25,298 nucleotides of DNA from AP-16 sp036395835 (GTDB lineage: Bacteria; Pseudomonadota; Alphaproteobacteria; Rhizobiales; Xanthobacteraceae), in assembly GCA_036395835.1 (NCBI GenBank), contig DASWCW010000041.1, positions 1 through 25,298 of the forward strand, read 5' to 3'. The notes below the pieces were generated by a model, which saw nothing but the letters and a program-made list of their open reading frames with translations, made no database searches and had not been told where the DNA came from. The position numbers and the translations under genes are program-made. This document shows positions 1 through 8,709 of the stretch, one piece after another (positions within the stretch are counted from its first letter, which is position 1; the number at the start of each line of letters is the position of its first letter).

Positions 1-2
1 AG

Positions 3-533
3 AATCCGGGGACCTTCGACAAGCTGATCGATCGGCTGATAGCCGGATCGATCGAGTATCTGGTGCGGCAGTTCCGGGCGGGCGTCGATGCGGTGCAGAT
101 CTTCGATACCTGGGCCGGAGTTCTCGGACCTCGTGAGTTTCAGCGCTGGTGCATCGCTCCGGTCCAGAGGATTTGTCACGAGGTTCGCGTGCAATGTCCG
201 AACGCAAGGATCATCGGCTTTCCGCGCGGCATCGGCACGGCTTTGGCAGCTTACGTCGAGCAAGTGCCGGTGCATGCCGTGAGCCTCGATTGGACGATCG
301 ACCGAGCCTTTGCTTCTAGTCAGATTCCGCAGGACATCGTCATTCAGGGTAATCTCGATCCGGTGGTCCTGCTCGCCGGGGGATCGGCGCTCGACCGCGA
401 GGTCGACGATATCCTGCGCTGTTTCGCCGACCGGCCCTTCATCTTCAATTTGGGCCACGGAATCCTGCCCGATACGCCGGTCGGGCATGTGGAGCGGATG
501 CTTCGGCGGGTTCGAGGGTCGGGCCGGGGATGA
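3..533 (+). CDS. hemE: Uroporphyrinogen decarboxylase, 3' part (5' end outside window)
   Basis: HemE decarboxylates the four acetate side chains of uroporphyrinogen III to give coproporphyrinogen III in cytosolic haem synthesis. The frame is already open at base 3, so about 176 C-terminal residues are present and the N-terminal half is missing. Family signatures visible are IFDTWAG near the start of the fragment, VIQGNLDP in the middle and NLGHGILPDTPVGHV near the end. A GTG at 63 lies inside the coding region and is not the start. The stop codon overlaps the hemJ start as ATGA, which suggests translational coupling of two haem genes. In related Alphaproteobacteria hemE flanks the chromosomal origin, so oriC is probably just outside the left edge; that is inference. 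Confidence 0.95.
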   Translation, partial: NPGTFDKLIDRLIAGSIEYLVRQFRAGVDAVQIFDTWAGVLGPREFQRWCIAPVQRICHEVRVQCPNARIIGFPRGIGTALAAYVEQVPVHAVSLDWTIDRAFASSQIPQDIVIQGNLDPVVLLAGGSALDREVDDILRCFADRPFIFNLGHGILPDTPVGHVERMLRRVRGSGRG

Positions 534-967
534 GCGGGGGCGCGGTGTACGATTGGCTCAAGGCATTTCACTTGATCGCGGTGATCGCCTGGATGGCCGG
601 CATGCTCTATCTGCCGCGGCTGTTCGTCTACCATTGCGGGGCGGAGCCGGGATCGCGTCAGTCGGAAAGCTTCAAAACAATGGAACGGCGGCTGCTCAAG
701 GCGATCATCAACCCGGCCATGATCGCGACCTGGGTCCTCGGGCTCTGGCTGGCCTGGAGCGGCGGCTGGCTGGCGGCGGGGTGGTTCCATGCAAAGCTCG
801 CCCTGGTGCTGATTCTGTCCGGCGTGCACGGACTCTTCGCCCGCTGGGTCAAGGACTTCGCGGCAGACCGCAACCGCCGCTCGGCCACCTTCTACCGGAT
901 CGTGAACGAGGTGCCGACGCTGCTGATGATTGCGATCGTGATTCTCGCGATCGTTAAGCCATTCTGA
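530..967 (+). CDS. hemJ: Protoporphyrinogen IX oxidase HemJ
   Basis: HemJ is the oxygen-dependent-or-independent membrane protoporphyrinogen IX oxidase used by many Alphaproteobacteria in place of HemG or HemY. The 145-residue product has the family's usual length. It has about four hydrophobic segments (roughly residues 8-30, 60-80, 84-100 and 125-143). The N-terminal helix carries the conserved His in AFHLIAVIAWMAGMLYLPR and a second His in FVYH. The start ATG overlaps the hemE stop by 4 bases. The hemE-hemJ-rho order is typical of rhizobial origin regions. No terminator-like hairpin is evident directly after the stop. Confidence 0.92.
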   Translation: MSGGAVYDWLKAFHLIAVIAWMAGMLYLPRLFVYHCGAEPGSRQSESFKTMERRLLKAIINPAMIATWVLGLWLAWSGGWLAAGWFHAKLALVLILSGVHGLFARWVKDFAADRNRRSATFYRIVNEVPTLLMIAIVILAIVKPF

Positions 968-998
968 AGCACTAGCGGTCTTTCTTGTTCGTGCCCCC

Positions 999-1027
999 TT
1001 GCGCGGCGCGCGTTCTTTCCCTATTGT
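999..1027 (+). promoter_or_regulatory. Possible rho promoter
   Basis: TTGCGC at 999-1004 and TATTGT at 1022-1027 are separated by 17 bases, a sigma70-like arrangement with partial matches at both boxes. It would give a 5' leader of roughly 170 bases before the rho start at 1205. This is judged by eye only; transcription could also read through from hemJ. Confidence 0.35.
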
Positions 1028-1087
1028 TTGCGCCACTCCCCTGAACGCAGGCAGGTGCATCCCGAGTTCTGGTCGAAAAGCGGCCGG

Positions 1088-1123
1088 CCGATGCATCGGG
1101 CCCGAGGCGTGTTCGCCTGCCCG
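1088..1123 (+). promoter_or_regulatory. Structured segment of the rho leader (two competing pairings)
   Basis: A perfect 12-base palindrome CCGATGCATCGG spans 1088-1099. Overlapping it, bases 1097-1123 can form a different hairpin: CGGGC (1097-1101) pairs with GCCCG (1119-1123), and AGGCG (1105-1109) pairs with CGCCT (1114-1118) around a TGTT loop, leaving a 3-base bulge. Bases 1097-1099 are shared, so the two pairings exclude each other. Rho genes in other bacteria are autoregulated through their leaders; that this leader does so is inference. Confidence 0.3.
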
Positions 1124-1204
1124 CCCAAGATCTGCGATTCGCACCTTCCACCAAACTTGACCGGTCCGTTCGTTGTCACCGGTCCACCCCCACAGGATAC
1201 CCGC

Positions 1205-2470
<1,266 letters not shown>

Positions 2471-2479
2471 GCGATCTCG

Positions 2480-2493
2480 CCGGCGCACGCCGG
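2480..2493. terminator. Hairpin between convergent rho and membrane-protein genes
   Basis: CCGGC (2480-2484) and GCCGG (2489-2493) form a perfect 5-base stem around a GCAC loop, midway between two converging stop codons. No T-run follows on either strand, so it is only a possible bidirectional transcript-end structure. Confidence 0.3.
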
Positions 2494-2501
2494 GTTCGCC
2501 A

Positions 2502-3035
2502 TCAGCTTCGCCCGGAGCGCGTCACGACCCAGGCCGTGATGTCCCAGGCGTTGCGGATCGCCGCGAGCAGCAGGAACACCATCGCGATCGCCAGCAGCTC
2601 GAGGGTACGTCCATCGCCCAAAGTAAGCAGCATGACCGCTGCCGCGATGAGCAACAAGTGACCCGCCACCGGCGAGAGCGCGTACCAGAATCGATCGGCG
2701 AGATCGATGGTCGAAGTAAAGCCCCGACGGCCCATCCGCACCCACACGAACGAGGCATAGCCGAGACCGACGGCGCCGATTGCAAGCAGCAGGACCCCGA
2801 GCGGCGTTACCGCGAGCGGGGCCAGGAGCACGACGCAGGTGATGAGCACGCTGGCGAAATGCACGACGGTCGGCGTGAAAAACGACTGAATGCCGGCTTG
2901 ATGCTCCTTGGTGAAATAGCTTGCCGCAATCGATGCGGCGATGAACATCAGGCCCATCAACGTCGCGGCGGCGGTGCCGATGAGCAGGTAAAACTCGTGC
3001 CACGCATGCAGCAACTCGCCGATGTTGCGTTCCAT
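2502..3035 (-). CDS. Hypothetical integral membrane protein
   Basis: This 177-residue protein has about five predicted membrane segments (roughly residues 14-40, 57-75, 78-98, 118-140 and 145-165). The N-terminus contains HEFYLLIGTAAATLMGLMFIA, a pattern I associate with a conserved rhizobial family of unknown function; no catalytic motif is visible. The start at 3035 follows the upstream DUF255 gene by 20 bases, so the two are probably co-transcribed. The frame is open further upstream into that gene, but the extension is arginine-rich shadow sequence. No strong ribosome-binding site is seen. No function is assigned. Confidence 0.72.
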   Translation of the reverse strand: MERNIGELLHAWHEFYLLIGTAAATLMGLMFIAASIAASYFTKEHQAGIQSFFTPTVVHFASVLITCVVLLAPLAVTPLGVLLLAIGAVGLGYASFVWVRMGRRGFTSTIDLADRFWYALSPVAGHLLLIAAAVMLLTLGDGRTLELLAIAMVFLLLAAIRNAWDITAWVVTRSGRS

Positions 3036-3055
3036 GCCGCGATCCACTCGCGCGT

Positions 3056-5086
3056 CTATGCCGGCATCGCCGCGATCGCCTCGCCGAGCTTCTCGGGCGC
3101 GGTGACCGGCAGCGAGCAGCGTTCTCCGACGCACACGAAGGCCGCGGGTCCCGCGTGCGCCGCGAGCTTGGCGCGCGCCGGATGCGAAGGCGTGAGCGCG
3201 CCCGCGGACGAGGCGCGCAGCACGATGCGGTCGAGAAACGGCAGCCCGAGCGCGGCCGCGAACAGTTGTTCGGAATTTTCTCCGGTGACCACGATCTCGG
3301 CCGCGCGCAGTCGCAAATCGAGCGCGTTGAGCAAGGCGGCGTGCGCGACCAGGTTGGCGAAAGCTTTGGGCAGCACGCCGTCGAACAGGCGGTCGGCGGC
3401 GGCGCGCCACGCATCGTCGCCTGCGAGCACTGCGAGCCGAACGAGATTCTGGGCGGCGAGCGCATTGGGATTCGGCGTGGCTTCATCGTGGGTAGGGGCG
3501 GGGCGCACCACCAGCCCTTCGGCATCGTCGGCGGTGAGGAAATAGCCGGCCGGATCGGAATAATGGCGGTCGAATGCCCGCTGCCACGCAAGCGCGCGCT
3601 CGAGATAGGTGCGATCCGCCGTGGCTTCGTAGAGCGCCAATGCGGCGCGGATCATCGCGGCGAAATCCGAGGCGAGCCCCGGAAAAATCAGCTTGCCGTC
3701 GCGCCAGGAATGGCCGAGCCGGTCGCCACGCGACATCGCATCGGCAATGAACACGAAGGCGCGTGCCGCCATCTCGATCCACGATGGCTCGCCGAACAAG
3801 ACGCCGGCGTTCACCAGGGCGGCGATCATCAGCCCGTTCCAATCGGCAAGAATCTTGTCGTCGAGGCCCGGCCGCACCCGCTGGTCGCGTATCGCAAGCA
3901 GCTTGGCGTGAAGATTTGCCAGGCGAGCCTCGGCGCCGGGCTCTCGGGGCTGCAGGTCCCGCAGCCGGTTGAGAATATTGTGGCCTTCGAAATTGCCCTC
4001 GGGCGTCACGTCGTAATGCTTGGCGAAGAATGCCGCATCCTCGGGACCGAGCGCCTGCTCGATCTCGGGCAGCGACCAGACATAGAATTTCCCCTCCTCG
4101 CCTTCCGAATCGGCGTCGAGCGATGCGCAGAAGGCGCCGTCCGTCGTGGTCATCTCGCGCGCAAGCCATTCGACGGTTTGCCGTGCGCGGTCTCGGAACA
4201 AGGATTTCTGCGAGCGCGCGAATGCGAGCGCCAATAGCTCGAGCAGCTGAGCATTGTCGTAGAGCATCTTTTCGAAATGCGGCACGAGCCAGCGCTCGTC
4301 GACCGAGTAGCGGGAAAAACCGCCGCCGAGATGATCGCAGATTCCGCCGTTGCAGATGCGCTCGAGCGTGAGCTCGACGAGGCCGAAGTAGCGCGTCTCA
4401 CCGGTGCGCTGGCCCGCTCGCCACAAGAGCTCGAAAAGGGCGGTCTGCGGAAATTTGGGCGCGCCCTTGAGCCCGCCGTGAACCGGATCGACCACAGTGG
4501 CGATCCGTTGCGCCAGCGTGTCGAGGTCCGACCGGGCGATCACGACCTGGCCTTGCGGCCGCGCGCGCTCGGCCAAGCGCTCCATCAGCGCCTGGCGATT
4601 GTGCTCGATCCGGGAGGGCTCTTCGCGAAACAGCCGGGCGACCTCGCGCAGCATGTCGACGAACGCGGGGCGGCCGTAACGCGCGGTTTTGGGAAAATAG
4701 GTCCCGCCCCAGAACGGCTCGCCGGCGGGCGTGAGAAACATGGTCAGCGGCCAGCCGCCTTGCTCGCCCAGCATGTGCAGCGCCGACATGTAGATCTGAT
4801 CGATGTCCGGGCGCTCCTCGCGATCGACTTTGATGTTGATGAAAAGCTCGTTCATCACGCTCGCGACCGTCTCGTCCTCGAAACTTTCATGCGCCATGAC
4901 GTGACACCAGTGGCAGGCCGCATAGCCAACGGAGAGCAGGATCGGCTTGTTGGTGCGCTTCGCCGCGGCAAGCGCCTCCGGCCCCCAGGGCCACCAGTCG
5001 ACGGGATTGTGTTTGTGCTGCAGAAGGTATGGGCTGCTTTCCCGCGCCAGACGATTTTCACGATGCGTTTGGGCAATGGCGGTCAT
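3056..5086 (-). CDS. Thioredoxin-domain protein of the DUF255/YyaL family
   Basis: This 676-residue protein belongs to the family of YyaL and human SPATA20. The N-terminal thioredoxin-like domain (about residues 1-165) starts with NRLARESSPYLLQHKHNPVDWW and carries the conserved CHWC (58-61) within ACHWCHVMAHESFED. It also has the KVDREERPDID and GGWPLTMFLTP motifs typical of the family. The rest resembles an alpha/alpha-barrel of the sugar-epimerase type, with the conserved CDHLGGGFSRYSVDERWLVPHFEKMLYDNAQL pattern in its first part. The biochemical role of the family is not settled. The gene is divergent from mnmE and probably heads a two-gene unit. Length is normal, with no sign of truncation. 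Confidence 0.9.
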   Translation of the reverse strand: MTAIAQTHRENRLARESSPYLLQHKHNPVDWWPWGPEALAAAKRTNKPILLSVGYAACHWCHVMAHESFEDETVASVMNELFINIKVDREERPDIDQIYMSALHMLGEQGGWPLTMFLTPAGEPFWGGTYFPKTARYGRPAFVDMLREVARLFREEPSRIEHNRQALMERLAERARPQGQVVIARSDLDTLAQRIATVVDPVHGGLKGAPKFPQTALFELLWRAGQRTGETRYFGLVELTLERICNGGICDHLGGGFSRYSVDERWLVPHFEKMLYDNAQLLELLALAFARSQKSLFRDRARQTVEWLAREMTTTDGAFCASLDADSEGEEGKFYVWSLPEIEQALGPEDAAFFAKHYDVTPEGNFEGHNILNRLRDLQPREPGAEARLANLHAKLLAIRDQRVRPGLDDKILADWNGLMIAALVNAGVLFGEPSWIEMAARAFVFIADAMSRGDRLGHSWRDGKLIFPGLASDFAAMIRAALALYEATADRTYLERALAWQRAFDRHYSDPAGYFLTADDAEGLVVRPAPTHDEATPNPNALAAQNLVRLAVLAGDDAWRAAADRLFDGVLPKAFANLVAHAALLNALDLRLRAAEIVVTGENSEQLFAAALGLPFLDRIVLRASSAGALTPSHPARAKLAAHAGPAAFVCVGERCSLPVTAPEKLGEAIAAMPA

Positions 5087-5180
5087 CGATGTTTTCCCGG
5101 GCAGTGTTTCATCAGCATAACGTCACAGGAGGCGTGGCGCCCAAATCGCCGACCGGAAACTCTGAACGCAAACTCCGACA

Positions 5181-5203
5181 TAGAATGAATACTTATTCAG
5201 TTC
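5181..5203. promoter_or_regulatory. AT-rich palindrome in the mnmE/DUF255 divergent promoter region
   Basis: TGAATACTTATTCA at 5186-5199 is a perfect inverted repeat (TGAATA and TATTCA around CT) in an otherwise GC-rich region. It abuts a TAGAAT (5181-5186) that could serve as the -10 box of mnmE, though no convincing -35 box is seen. The size and symmetry suit a dimeric repressor such as a TetR-type protein, but no regulator gene lies nearby. Operator function is inference. Confidence 0.4.
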
Positions 5204-5224
5204 TTGATGGCTGAACCTCTTTGC

Positions 5225-6583
5225 ATGGACAGCAACGACACCATTTTCGCGCTTTCCTCAGGGCCCCCGCCTGCCGCCGTGGCGGTGATCCGGATTTCGG
5301 GCCCGAATGCTCGATTCGCTCTCGAAACAATCATCCGAAGGGTCCCGGAGCCGCGCCGGGCATCCTTGGCCAAGCTCCGAGACCCTGCGACCGGCGCGGT
5401 GCTCGACGAGGGCCTCGCGCTCTGGTTCCCGGGGCCGCGCAGCGAGACCGGCGAAGACATGGTCGAGCTGCATCTCCATGGCGGTCGCGCAGTCATTGCC
5501 GCAACGCTTACGGCGCTCGGGGGCCTCGAGGGCTTGCGCCCGGCGGGGCCGGGCGAATTCACCCGGCGCGCCTTGGAGAACGGCCGCATGGATCTCACCG
5601 CGGTCGAAGGCCTTGCCGACCTGATCTTTGCCGAGACCGAGGCGCAGCGCGAGCAGGCGGTGCGCCAGCTGCAAGGGGCGCTCGGCGCGCGCGTCGAGGA
5701 TTGGCGCAAGCGTCTAGTCGACGGCATGGCGTTGGTGGAAGCGCGCATCGATTTTTCCGACGAGGCCGATGTACCGGAAGATCTGCTCGGCCCCGCGCTT
5801 GCCACTGCCAAAGTCTTGCGAGAGGAAATTCTCGTCGCCCTCGCCGACGATCACCGTGGCGAGCGTTTGCGCGACGGGCTCACGATTGCGATCGCGGGCC
5901 CGCCCAATGCCGGCAAGTCCAGTTTGCTCAACCGCATTGCGCGCCGCGAAGCGGCGATCGTCTCACCCTATCCGGGCACGACCCGCGACGTGATCGAGGT
6001 GCATCTCGATCTCGACGGCTATCCGGCGACGATGCTGGACACGGCCGGCATCCGCGAGCCCGAACATCCGGTCGAGCAGGAGGGCGTGCGGCGTGCGCTG
6101 GCGAGGGCACACGCGGCAGACCTGGTGCTGTGGGTGGTGGATGCCAGTCTCGGGGACCCAGCCGGGGAGGAGTCGCCGGAGGGAGACCGCAGCGCCGTCT
6201 GGATCGTGAGGAACAAGCTCGACCTCCTCGGCGCAGGCTCGGTGCCCGGTGACGCATCAGACTCTTCCGGGCGGCGGATTTTCGCGATCTCGGCGCACAC
6301 GGGAGCCGGCATCGATGCGCTCGTTCGCGCGCTGGCCGGCCACGCCAAAGAGGTGTTCGTCCTCGGCGAGCCCAGCATCGTCACGCGGGAGCGGCACCGT
6401 ACGGCGCTGACGCAAACCGTCGAGGCGCTGGGCCGCGCGATCGAACAGGGATCGCGCGGGCAGGAGGATCTGGTGGCGGAGGAGCTTCGGCTCGCCGCCC
6501 GCCGGCTTGGACGGATTACCGGCAGGGTCGACGTCGAGGATATCCTCGACGTGATCTTCCGCGACTTCTGCATCGGGAAGTAG
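5225..6583 (+). CDS. mnmE: tRNA uridine-5-carboxymethylaminomethyl modification GTPase MnmE
   Basis: MnmE works with MnmG to modify U34 in the wobble position of certain tRNAs. The 452-residue product has the N-terminal tetrahydrofolate-binding domain (DTIFALSSGPPPAAVAVIRISGP), a helical domain, and an inserted G domain. G-domain motifs are GPPNAGKS (225-232), GTTRD (251-255), DTAG (272-275) and NKLD (330-333). The C-terminus ends in CIGK (449-452) with the catalytic Cys. The start at 5225 is chosen because family members begin just before DTIFALSS; an ATG at 5207 would add six residues. Neither start has a good ribosome-binding site. mnmG follows after 151 bases. Confidence 0.95.
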   Translation: MDSNDTIFALSSGPPPAAVAVIRISGPNARFALETIIRRVPEPRRASLAKLRDPATGAVLDEGLALWFPGPRSETGEDMVELHLHGGRAVIAATLTALGGLEGLRPAGPGEFTRRALENGRMDLTAVEGLADLIFAETEAQREQAVRQLQGALGARVEDWRKRLVDGMALVEARIDFSDEADVPEDLLGPALATAKVLREEILVALADDHRGERLRDGLTIAIAGPPNAGKSSLLNRIARREAAIVSPYPGTTRDVIEVHLDLDGYPATMLDTAGIREPEHPVEQEGVRRALARAHAADLVLWVVDASLGDPAGEESPEGDRSAVWIVRNKLDLLGAGSVPGDASDSSGRRIFAISAHTGAGIDALVRALAGHAKEVFVLGEPSIVTRERHRTALTQTVEALGRAIEQGSRGQEDLVAEELRLAARRLGRITGRVDVEDILDVIFRDFCIGK

Positions 6584-6584
6584 G

Positions 6585-6600
6585 TGTTTCACGTGAAACA
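6585..6600. other. parS: parS centromere site 1
   Basis: TGTTTCACGTGAAACA is a perfect match to the 16-base consensus bound by chromosomal ParB. It begins two bases after the mnmE stop codon, and parA-parB lie under 4 kb downstream. A GANTC site (GAATC, 6602-6606) follows one base after the parS end. Confidence 0.95.
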
Positions 6601-6661
6601 GGAATCCGCGGTCGATTCGTTCCCGTGACGAAGGGATGGGCGGCCGCCGTCGCGAAACAAC

Positions 6662-6680
6662 GCCGATGCGAAGCATCGGC
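6662..6680. repeat. Perfect hairpin with GAA triloop between mnmE and mnmG
   Basis: GCCGATGC (6662-6669) and GCATCGGC (6673-6680) form an 8-base perfect stem around GAA. The apex GCGAAGC is known as an unusually stable DNA mini-hairpin. No T-run follows, so it is not a typical intrinsic terminator; it might stabilise or attenuate the mnmE transcript. Confidence 0.5.
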
Positions 6681-6734
6681 TACTTTGACCCTGCGCGAAC
6701 GCTTCGCTAGACCTGCGCATCGAGAGCATCGGCG

Positions 6735-8609
6735 ATGGAACAGCATTTCGACGTCATCGTGATCGGGGGCGGGCACGCCGGCTGCGAAGCCGCGGCCGCG
6801 GCGGCACGCGTGGGCGCCCGCACCGCGCTGGTGACGCACCGGTTCGCGACCATCGGTGCGATGTCGTGCAATCCCGCGATCGGCGGGCTCGGCAAGGGTC
6901 ATCTGGTGCGCGAGATCGACGCGCTCGACGGCCTCATGGGCCGCGTCGCCGACCGCGGCGGGATTCAGTTCCGCGTGCTCAACCGCCGCAAAGGTCCGGC
7001 CGTACGCGGGCCGCGCGCCCAGGCCGACCGCAAGCTCTATGCGGCAGCGATGCAGCGGGCGATCCGCGCGGCGGAAAACCTGGAGGTGATCGAGGGCGAG
7101 GCGGACGATCTCGTTCTTGAGGAGGGCCGCGTCGCCGCGATGCGGCTCGCCGACGGGCGCGTGCTCGCGGCCGGCGCGGTCGTACTGACCACCGGCACGT
7201 TCCTGCGCGGGCTCATTCACATCGGCGAGCAAAAAACCCCTGCGGGGCGCGTGGGCGAGGCGCCCGCCATCGGGCTGGCGCGCACGCTCGAACACCTCGG
7301 CTTTGCGCTGGGGCGTCTCAAGACCGGTACGCCGCCGCGGCTCGACGGGCGCACGATCGATTGGTCCGGCCTCGAAATGCAACCTGGGGACGAGCCGCCC
7401 GAGCCGTTTTCGGTGCTCATCGAGCGGATCGAAAACCCGCAGATTTGCTGCGGAATCACGCGGACTAACGAGGCGACGCACGCGATCATCCGCGCCAATG
7501 TGCACCGCTCGCCGATGTACTCGGGCCAGATCCGCAGCCGCGGGCCGCGCTATTGCCCCTCCATCGAGGACAAGATCGTGCGCTTCGGCGAGCGCGACGG
7601 ACATCAGATCTTTCTCGAGCCCGAGGGCCTCGACGACCCGACGATCTATCCCAACGGCATCTCGACGTCGCTCCCCGAGGACGTGCAGCGGCAATTGCTC
7701 GCGACGATTCCCGGGCTCGAGCGCGCGCACATGATCCGGCCCGGCTACGCCATCGAATACGACCATGTCGATCCGCGGGAGCTCAAGCCCACGCTGGAGA
7801 CGAAGCGCGTCGAGGGACTGTTCCTTGCGGGCCAGATCAACGGCACCACCGGCTACGAGGAGGCCGCAGGGCAGGGGCTTGTCGCCGGGCTCAATGCGGC
7901 CGTCCGCGCCGGCGGCGGCGGGCCGATCGTGTTCGATCGCGCCGATGCGTATCTCGGCGTGATGATCGACGATCTCGTCACCCGCGGGGTCACCGAGCCG
8001 TATCGGATGTTCACGTCACGCGCGGAATATCGCCTGACGTTGCGCGCCGACAATGCCGACCAGCGGCTGACCGATGCGGGCATTCGCAGCGGTTGCGTCG
8101 GCGCCGCGCGCGCCTCCCAGCACCGCAGCAAGATGACGATGCTCGCCGAGGCACGCGCGATGGCGCAATCCTTGTCGCTCAGGCCCAGGGATGCCGAGCG
8201 GCACGGCATTGTGCTCAACCAGGACGGCCAGGCGCGGACCGCATTCGAGCTCCTGTCTTATCCGCACGTCGGCCTGGCCGAGCTCGCCCGCGTGTGGCCG
8301 CAGTTTGCGAGCCTCGCGCCGAAGATCGCCGAGCAGCTGGAGATCGACGCCAAATACGCGGTTTATCTCGGACGCCAAGCGGCCGACGTCGCAGCCTACC
8401 GGCGCGATGAGAGCTTGGAATTGCCGGAAACGCTGGACTATGCCGACGTGCCCGGCCTTTCGCATGAAGCGCGGCAAAAGCTGCAATCGATTCGGCCCCG
8501 TACCATCGGCCAAGCTAGCCGCATCGATGGAATAACGCCTGTCGCCCTCACCTTGTTGGCCGCGCGCGTGCGACGCAAGCACGTCCGGGGGGCGACTGCC
8601 GCGCATTGA
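6735..8609 (+). CDS. mnmG: tRNA uridine-5-carboxymethylaminomethyl modification enzyme MnmG (GidA)
   Basis: MnmG is the FAD-binding partner of MnmE in forming the cmnm5U34 modification on tRNA. The 624-residue length is normal for the family. The N-terminal dinucleotide-binding motif is DVIVIGGGHAGCEAA (6-20), followed by MSCNPAIGGLGKGHLVREIDALDG and the GIQFRVLNRRKGPAVRGPRAQADR block typical of GidA. The LAGQINGTTGYEEAAGQGLVAGLNAA segment and TSRAEYRLTLRADNAD lie in the second half. The start ATG at 6735 has a weak GAGAG upstream. It follows mnmE and precedes rsmG, the usual order near alphaproteobacterial origins. Confidence 0.97.
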   Translation: MEQHFDVIVIGGGHAGCEAAAAAARVGARTALVTHRFATIGAMSCNPAIGGLGKGHLVREIDALDGLMGRVADRGGIQFRVLNRRKGPAVRGPRAQADRKLYAAAMQRAIRAAENLEVIEGEADDLVLEEGRVAAMRLADGRVLAAGAVVLTTGTFLRGLIHIGEQKTPAGRVGEAPAIGLARTLEHLGFALGRLKTGTPPRLDGRTIDWSGLEMQPGDEPPEPFSVLIERIENPQICCGITRTNEATHAIIRANVHRSPMYSGQIRSRGPRYCPSIEDKIVRFGERDGHQIFLEPEGLDDPTIYPNGISTSLPEDVQRQLLATIPGLERAHMIRPGYAIEYDHVDPRELKPTLETKRVEGLFLAGQINGTTGYEEAAGQGLVAGLNAAVRAGGGGPIVFDRADAYLGVMIDDLVTRGVTEPYRMFTSRAEYRLTLRADNADQRLTDAGIRSGCVGAARASQHRSKMTMLAEARAMAQSLSLRPRDAERHGIVLNQDGQARTAFELLSYPHVGLAELARVWPQFASLAPKIAEQLEIDAKYAVYLGRQAADVAAYRRDESLELPETLDYADVPGLSHEARQKLQSIRPRTIGQASRIDGITPVALTLLAARVRRKHVRGATAAH

Positions 8610-8709
8610 TGGCGAGGATCAAACTCTCCGTCGCAGCAATGGGGATAGACGACGATTGCTTGCGGGCTCGCAGCCATGCCGGCACCCGGCCAGAATGGTT
8701 GATTCATCA

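Noticed and set aside
1028..1204. N-terminal extension of Rho from a TTG
   Set aside because: The stretch has no Rho-like sequence, and the ATG at 1205 has a well-placed AGGA and the family N-terminus.
3155..4237. Plus-strand open frame opposite the DUF255 gene
   Set aside because: The minus-strand product has strong family motifs throughout, while the plus-strand product has none.
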